The notes beneath the pieces were generated by a model. That model made no database searches. It saw only the letters and a list, made by a program, of their open reading frames with translations, and was not told where the DNA came from. From Climacium dendroides (lineage: Eukaryota; Streptophyta; Bryopsida; Hypnales; Climaciaceae), in the NCBI GenBank assembly GCA_950106755.1, contig OX467089.1, positions 26,703,345-26,767,344 on the forward strand: a DNA stretch of 64,000 nucleotides, read 5' to 3'. Of the stretch, positions 57,576 to 64,000 are shown piece by piece (position 1 is the first letter of the stretch; each line of letters begins with the position of its first letter). Position numbers and translations under genes: made by a program.

Positions 57576-59578
57576 TTTGGGGGTAGCGTTTTGGTGAAAA
57601 CATGGATTTAGGTGGCCAATATACTATGATCAAAATGAATACTTTTTTGGTGGAACAATTGTAGTTGTTGAGAGGAAAATCTATTATGCATTATGGACTA
57701 TTTGGGAATATTTCATAAAATCATATGGAAGAAATAAGTACTTTGTCCTACAAAATAGTTGTATGGCAGTTTTTGATAAATGGCATCATTGTACTACTTT
57801 GGCAATTTATACGGGTTCAAATCAAGCAATTTGAAATGTACAACTATTTTAGATGTTTGAAGTATGTACCTTTCCTAAGTGTCTAAAGTCTATAAAAGTT
57901 ATAGATGTCATATTCATGGTTCAACCTATATTGACAAAAATCTATACCAATAACAGGTGTTTAAATTCTATATAAATCAAAGATTTTTGAAATCTATACC
58001 TATCCTAAATGGCACTTTTATGTTCAAGACTAGGTGGCTGGAAAATGGTACATGCGATTGTAATGAAATTCCCCATATACAATGATATATAAATTAATTG
58101 TAAATAGAGAATCATTAAACCCACTTACCCACCCCTTAGAATTTGCTATTTGTGAGGACTTGATAGTGATTAGATTTCACCCAAACAATGAGCTTTAATT
58201 AAACCATCTTCATTGTTGTAAAGTGTACATGCTAGGGAGTTCTATTTGCACAAACTTGACAAATATAAAATAATATATTTCTAGATAACATAGCAAGATT
58301 AATAGAATTTGAGTGATAATTTGAAGTGAGGTTGAATAAGTGTAAATCTATGGAATTGTACTTGTTGTAGACTCAATCTTCATGATGATGACCACTTTCA
58401 CAACTACTACTTTAGTTTAATGTTTTTTTGGTTGACAATACAATTTTTGTTGAAATTATATTCAAGTTTGTACCTTGTTGTTTCCAATTTTACCTCATAA
58501 AGACAAATATAATTGGTAATTCATTAAATAGAGAATCACTCCCTTTCAAACTCCAATAGTCAAACAGAGCAAGATTGGGAGGTGCACATGAAGAGATGTA
58601 GAGGTTGCTGAAAATGAAAATAAAGGGCTTTTGTTTTCACTTGTTTTTGCACTCCTGCCTCGTGGAGATGAGCATATTCAAAAATCCAATTGAGAAAATC
58701 ATATGTTTTTCCACTCTCTTCGCATAGACAGGAGCATGTTCCAAAATTCAATGGAGTAAATCATACGTTCTAGGGCTAGTTTTAATCATTACCCACGGTG
58801 CTTTGGAATGCTGAAAGCCTGAAACAAGCTGAATTATGAGTGTGCATTAGGTATCGTTGTTGTCCGTGTGCGTTTAGACTTTAAGAGGACACTGGAGTAC
58901 CTAAACTCTTTTAATCCTGCTGGCAATCCTGCCTTCATCGTCTCAGATGACCGACGAGTACAAAGCAACTGCCAAATTTCAAAGCTTCTGGAACCTGGAG
59001 CGGCAATTTCTGCTTCAAGCTGAAGATCTTGCCTCACGGCACCCAACTGGCTTTCAAAGGATGAGACCGCACAATAAACAAGAGATGGAAGCTTGGTTTT
59101 GACTTGTTTCGAACAAGAATCGCTCTGTTTGAAAGCTCGGTTCGGTGTAGTGCTCTAATGAAAATACTAACCCTTCAACGCCGGGCTGGTGACCGTGGAA
59201 ATCAGCCCTTTTGGAACCGTGTGAGATCGTCTAGTTTAAAAAAATAAAATATAATCATTGGGAGTCAAACTACTGTAGAAAATTTCCCCTTTCCAACCTT
59301 AATTCCGAGGATGAATAGTTTTATTTCTGTCCTACACAGGAGAATTCAAAGTCACCCATCGGACGCGAGACGTCCGGGTCAGTGAAAACATTATTGGTGA
59401 ATAATGGCCAGTAACCTATAGTAATATTGGCTAGCATGTTGCCACTTTGAAGTCTCAATTCGGAGTAGTTCGGCAAGTGAATTTTGGGACTGAGGAGGAG
59501 CCCGATTGCCAACAAGAGGACCCCCTTTTCAATGAAAGGCTTTTGATGTTATAGATGTTCTTGTTTGAGCTTACCATG

Positions 59579-59920
59579 AAATCTCACGCTAAAGCTGCTT
59601 TAGAGGAACCATGAGATAAGAATCCGCTTACCAAAGTGTGGATTCAAATTGGACAAAATGCTCTCATGCTCAATCGGCTCTCAAAGTTTTTTAAAGTGGA
59701 CAAAGTAGCCATTTGTGTGGTCCTTGGCAATGTGGAGGACGAATGCACATTTTCTACATTGAGTTTCATGAAGCCCAAGCTCCGCAACAGGCTTTCTGGG
59801 CATGTTGACACTTGTGTCAAGTTGTTCTTGTAGGATGTCTTTACTCTAGAGACCTTCCCTGTAACCAAGGCCATTTCTTCATGGCGTGAAGAAAGACTAC
59901 GACCGGGAATAGATATGTAA
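59579..59920 (+). pseudogene. hAT transposase C-terminal remnant (unit 3)
   Basis: Same sequence, including both in-frame stops, as 45464-45805 at +14115. Confidence 0.7.
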
Positions 59921-60544
59921 GGAATTTGTTTCCATTAATCCGGTGTGAGCTTTCATTTCGTCACTTGGAACTCATTGTTTTGTCTTTTTTGTTTTTAATT
60001 ATTTTGAGTACAGTTTTAGATACAAAAAGCCCCCAAAAGAGTGTAAAACCAAAATAGGTATGTTACATACCACTATAATATTTGGTCATAAATTGAGTGT
60101 TTTTATCCAAATAGAACCCAAACCTAGTTGAAAATAGGTTAGATCTTGAAAAATAGGGTAAATTATAAATAATTAGTGAAAATGGTCAAAATAGCCAAAA
60201 ATTACCCTATACATGACAAACTATAGCCCAATTAGTCAGAGGGAACCTAGGTGAGAACCCTAAGATGATTTCTAGGGAGAGGTTTCAAGTTCCAAAACCA
60301 TATTTCATTTTTAGTAAAAACCCCAATTGTTGGCTTGCAAGCGTAATGAATTCAAGATGGGATTGTAGAGGAATCTACGATCAAGGGAGGGTGTTCTAGG
60401 GGCATTTTCATGCTAGGAACTCATAGGTGAAATCGGCTCACCAAAATTCTTCTTTGTGTGAAAGATTCCTTGAGCATTGATAATTAAAGGAGATGGCGGA
60501 ATTTGAATCTCTTATGACCATTATACAAAGTAAGAATATGAGCT

Positions 60545-63500
60545 TCCACATCTTTTTTAGGATTCCATGAGAGATTCCATAAAAAGTTTTAGAATTTTCT
60601 AAATTCTAGAAGATGCTTTTCCGAACAGTCAAATTATAGAAACCTATGCTGGGAAATTCTTAGAAATTATCTGAGGTGCGGTAAAATCTCACTAAAAATT
60701 GTGATAGATTGTTTTTTATTAATAAAATGCACCATCAATTTTGAGAACATTTCAATAGCCAGAAGATCCAAAATGGGCAAGATCCTCCCAAGACCGGCAA
60801 ATTTGAAGTTTACTATAGAGTTGACCAACACATCGAGAGCGTACGAAGTTGGAATGAGGCCCAAGATAAGTCTTTTCTTACTACCTCATACTTACTCGAG
60901 ACCCTAAGCTAGTTACTTTCTTTAGAAAAGTCAACCTCCAAAAGTTGGATTTTTATCCATTTGGAGGTTCTAGTTGGCTTTAGCTTTTAGTGGGTTTTTA
61001 GTGAATGGAAAAGGGGTGGGAGGTTTCCTTGAATTAAAAATGGCCTTTTGAAGCCAATGGCACAATCCGTTTGTGATTTGAAGTTAATCTCCAAAAGTTA
61101 AAGTTTTAAACCAGTGTAGAAAGTCAAAATTGGTAAATTAGGATGAAAATCCTAAATGATAAGATTACCATGAGAAAATTTTAGGAGGTAGGTTCCCTTG
61201 GAAGAGTATTTAAGGAGCCTCCCTCCCCTCACTTTGCACCCCCCTTTATGCATCTTGTAATTTGCGTTAATACGTGGTCACGTTGTTGAAATTTTTGGTA
61301 CTTTGCCAAAAAAACTCTTATTATTTTGGCAATTTGAATCCATTGTGATATTGAAGCATTCTTGTGTATGTTTTGAGCTTACTTCAAAGGATGTGGGGGT
61401 CCCTTTGATGTGCTTGCTAACCCTTGTGTATTTGGAGTAATTTTGAAGTCTTCCATTATCTTTGAGCCTTTTTTTTACTAATACCAAGACAATTCAAACC
61501 GAATTCTAGCGATGCTGTTAGTTTGAATGCCTTGGAGCTTGCTTAACTTGTTTGTTAGGAGTCTTCTAGTTTACAAACCACTTGGCAAACTTATTGTGTG
61601 GAATTTCGCAATTTTCATTGAAGAAAATCCCCTCAAGTTTGTTGCTAACAATTTGTTTGTCTTTGTGGATTTTAAGTGTCCGTTTGCTAACCATTCTCAA
61701 CTAAGTGTTATGTGTGGGAATTCTCATTTTTGGTAGTAGAAAATCTCCCTAATATCTTGGTGTTAAAGAATATGTGGTTCAAAAGTATTGTTGGATGTAT
61801 TTTGAGAGATTTTGGGTTAGATTCAAACTCTTCATTGTTCTACATGGAACCAAACCTTTGCAAAATTTTGCTAGAATTGGAGGATAATACCTCTAGTACG
61901 GCGAAGCTTTGACTTTGGTATTAATTTTTAATTCTAAAAAAGTGGGGTTAACCCCCCCGGATGGCAAAGCTTTGCTCCTAGTACTAATTTCCTTATTTGG
62001 TTTTGTCTCAAAGGGTCCCCAATAGGAGACCCAAGTGTGGTGTTAAAACCCCAAAATTGGGATTTAATTTGGCGAGCAACAACTAAAGATTTAGTTCAGA
62101 ATAAAAGACCAAAAACCAGTCTAGAATCAGCGAGCAGTTGGCCAAAAGTCAATAGTTAATGTACATGAGCTAAGAATCAATATATACAATCAGTATACGG
62201 CCAGTACATACTGTCATAAGAGAGCCATCCAGAGAGTTGTGAGGCTTTGATTTTCAGATTTTGAGGCAGTCAAATCAATTTGACCAAAAATTAGAGAAGC
62301 CAGAACTTCAAGGGAGCCATCTAGAGAGGTTGCAAGACTTTAAGTTTCAGATTTTAGATAGTCAAACCAATTTGACCAGAAATTAAAGAAGCCAGAATAT
62401 CAAGAAAGTCCATCCAGAAAGAATATCAAGAGAGGTTGTGAGGCCTTGGAATTTTAGCTTTTAGACAGTCAACCAACTTTGACCAAAAATTAGAGAGAGA
62501 TATAACCGAACTAGAGTGAGGTTTCCAAATCCAACTTGCTACGAGCTCCAGATCACTACACAATTCCAAGGCTCCCACTTCAGAGCTTTCCAACCCAATT
62601 GAAATCTCCAGGCCAGTTGGAAAATTGTTTCATTCTTCCAAGCAAGTGTTTTCCAATCAACATTCTATTCACTCAAAGGGAAGTTGCAAAACAAAGTATC
62701 CTAAGAGGAGTTGCTATTAGTATTTGATAGAAGAAGAAGAGTGGCAATTTGCACAGACCATATCCATTAGGGAATATTGATCATCAATTAAGGCTGGACC
62801 TTGCCTATAGGACAAGAAGAAAAAACAAAAGGGAAGAATAGTTGACCTTTGGAGAGATTCTAGAATTAGTTATTTGTTAGTAGAAGTCATACAAGCTTTG
62901 TCTTGAGGTTTTGTTTGATTCCAAGCCATTTAGCCAAAAGTTTAGCGTTAGATTTGGTAGGATTTTATTGGGATTTATTCCAAAAAAATTGTAAAAAATA
63001 TTATAAGGAAAAAAGAAGAATAGAAAAAAAGAAGAAAAAAGAAGAAATACGAGGCTGTATATGGAATTGGAGACATCATCAAAACATACAAAAACGATTG
63101 CAAACCATTGGGATGAAAATTGACAACCGCGGATACGTAATTGCGGTGCAAGAAAACATGGAAGACATCATTGTTGAGGTATGTTAGAATTTTCACTTCT
63201 TTTTTCAATTTCCATTAAAAACTTAGAATAGTTATTGATCAAGGAATTAGAATTAGTATTAGACATTAGAATCAATAGATTTGGATTAAAATTAGAATAG
63301 TTCGACAATTTATTACAAATCAAAAGTAGCATTAAAAGTTAGATAGTAACTAAAACTTAGAAGTTCGGATTTAAAAGTAAATTAGAATTTCTTTAAAAAG
63401 GTAAAAGAATTTACAAAGAATTTTAATGAACTGGACAATGGTTAAAATACTTTTTGAAAAGATTTACCTAAAAGAATAAAAATAGGAATCAAACTTCAAA

Positions 63501-64000
63501 CGTAAAAAGAATAAATCATTTTGAATTTCCAAAAAGGATTAAAGGGAATTACCAAAGAATTTTGATGAATCGGATAATGGTCAAAATTCAATCATAATTT
63601 ACTTTGATCGTGGAAGTTAAAAATATAAATTATTTTACTTTTGGAATCATTTAAAAGTCATAAGATTAAGGTAAATTAGTTAACCCTTAAGGATAAAAGT
63701 ACATTGGCAAAAGATAGAATAAATTATTAAAAATTACTAAAAGTTTAAAAATAAAAGTTATTTGACCTTAATTTTCACCATTATTTATTGAGAGGGTTAA
63801 ATAAAAGTTATTTTATTTTTTACCATTAAAATCTTGAAGTAATAATTCATAAAGTAAAATATTAAATGTTCTAATTCTATTAGAATTAGAACATATGTAC
63901 ACAACAAAAAGTAAATTTCGACCATTAGATAATTAGGGATCGACGGATGACGTTTTTCCATTAGAATTAGAGCCAAAACTTCATTCATCCACAAAAATTA
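60545..64000 (+). mobile_element. Degenerate LTR-retroelement-like repeat, copy 3 (cut by window end)
   Basis: Same as 46430-49885. PBS-like motif at 62070-62081; possible short exon at 63113-63178 ending at GAG|GTATGT. Confidence 0.5.

Larger units (their letters stand above)
55801..64000 (+). repeat. Macro-unit 3 (runs off the window)
   Basis: Starts at the third agttctcggatcactggtga (55812). From 58481 to the window end I found no difference from 44366-49885 (constant offset 14115), whereas the preceding 2.5 kb show scattered substitutions and indels. Confidence 0.8.

Noticed and set aside
62903..63187. 94-codon frame (also 48788-49072)
   Set aside because: Lysine-rich low-complexity sequence crossing a splice-donor-like site; only its last part overlaps the possible short exon, which I list separately in another frame context.

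Overview
This is an AT-rich, eukaryotic, almost certainly land-plant sequence. The reasons are a spliced gene with consensus GT/AG ends, TATA-box promoters, and plant-style transposon debris: palindromic CACTA-like MITEs, TC...CTAG Helitron-like elements inserted at A^T, TTAA-flanked elements and a hAT transposase remnant. Nothing looks bacterial; there are no operons, Shine-Dalgarno-led genes, rRNA or CRISPR. The sparse genes and the DUF3455 family make a bryophyte (perhaps a liverwort) my best guess, but that is inference.

The recognisable genes are four members of one family: small secreted DUF3455-type proteins. One (about 18.2-19.3 kb, minus strand) has two exons. The other three (31.9, 42.2 and 56.4 kb, plus strand) are intronless 196-residue copies. 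The first two are identical in protein and the third differs at four residues. Each of the three has the same compact, GC-richer promoter, an ATG-free leader and a decayed second copy of its own 3' end about 350 bp downstream.

Layout. 1-15 kb: gene-free repeat tract with palindromic MITEs (0.56, 2.86 and 10.0 kb), an LTR-retroelement-like repeat (5.6-9.05 kb) and TTAA-flanked debris. 15.46-17.54 kb: composite tandem repeat of about ten degenerate 150-bp monomers in four blocks. 17.5-21.7 kb: locus of normal base composition carrying the two-exon gene. 21.7-26.6 kb: AT-rich, nearly featureless. 26.6-64 kb: head-to-tail array of a macro-unit (partial unit 0 at 26.6-31.1; unit 1 at 31.1-41.6; unit 2 at 41.6-55.8; unit 3 from 55.8 past the window edge). 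The units differ by large indels. Head-to-tail Helitron-like elements sit in units 0 and 1 and are mostly deleted from unit 2. A block of about 5.8 kb present in units 2 and 3 is missing from unit 1.

Most interesting: a recently amplified array of secreted DUF3455 genes beside an intron-bearing relative; directly abutting Helitron-like elements; and a stretch of about 5.5 kb that I read as identical between units 2 and 3 although neighbouring sequence has diverged, which means either gene conversion or an assembly artefact.
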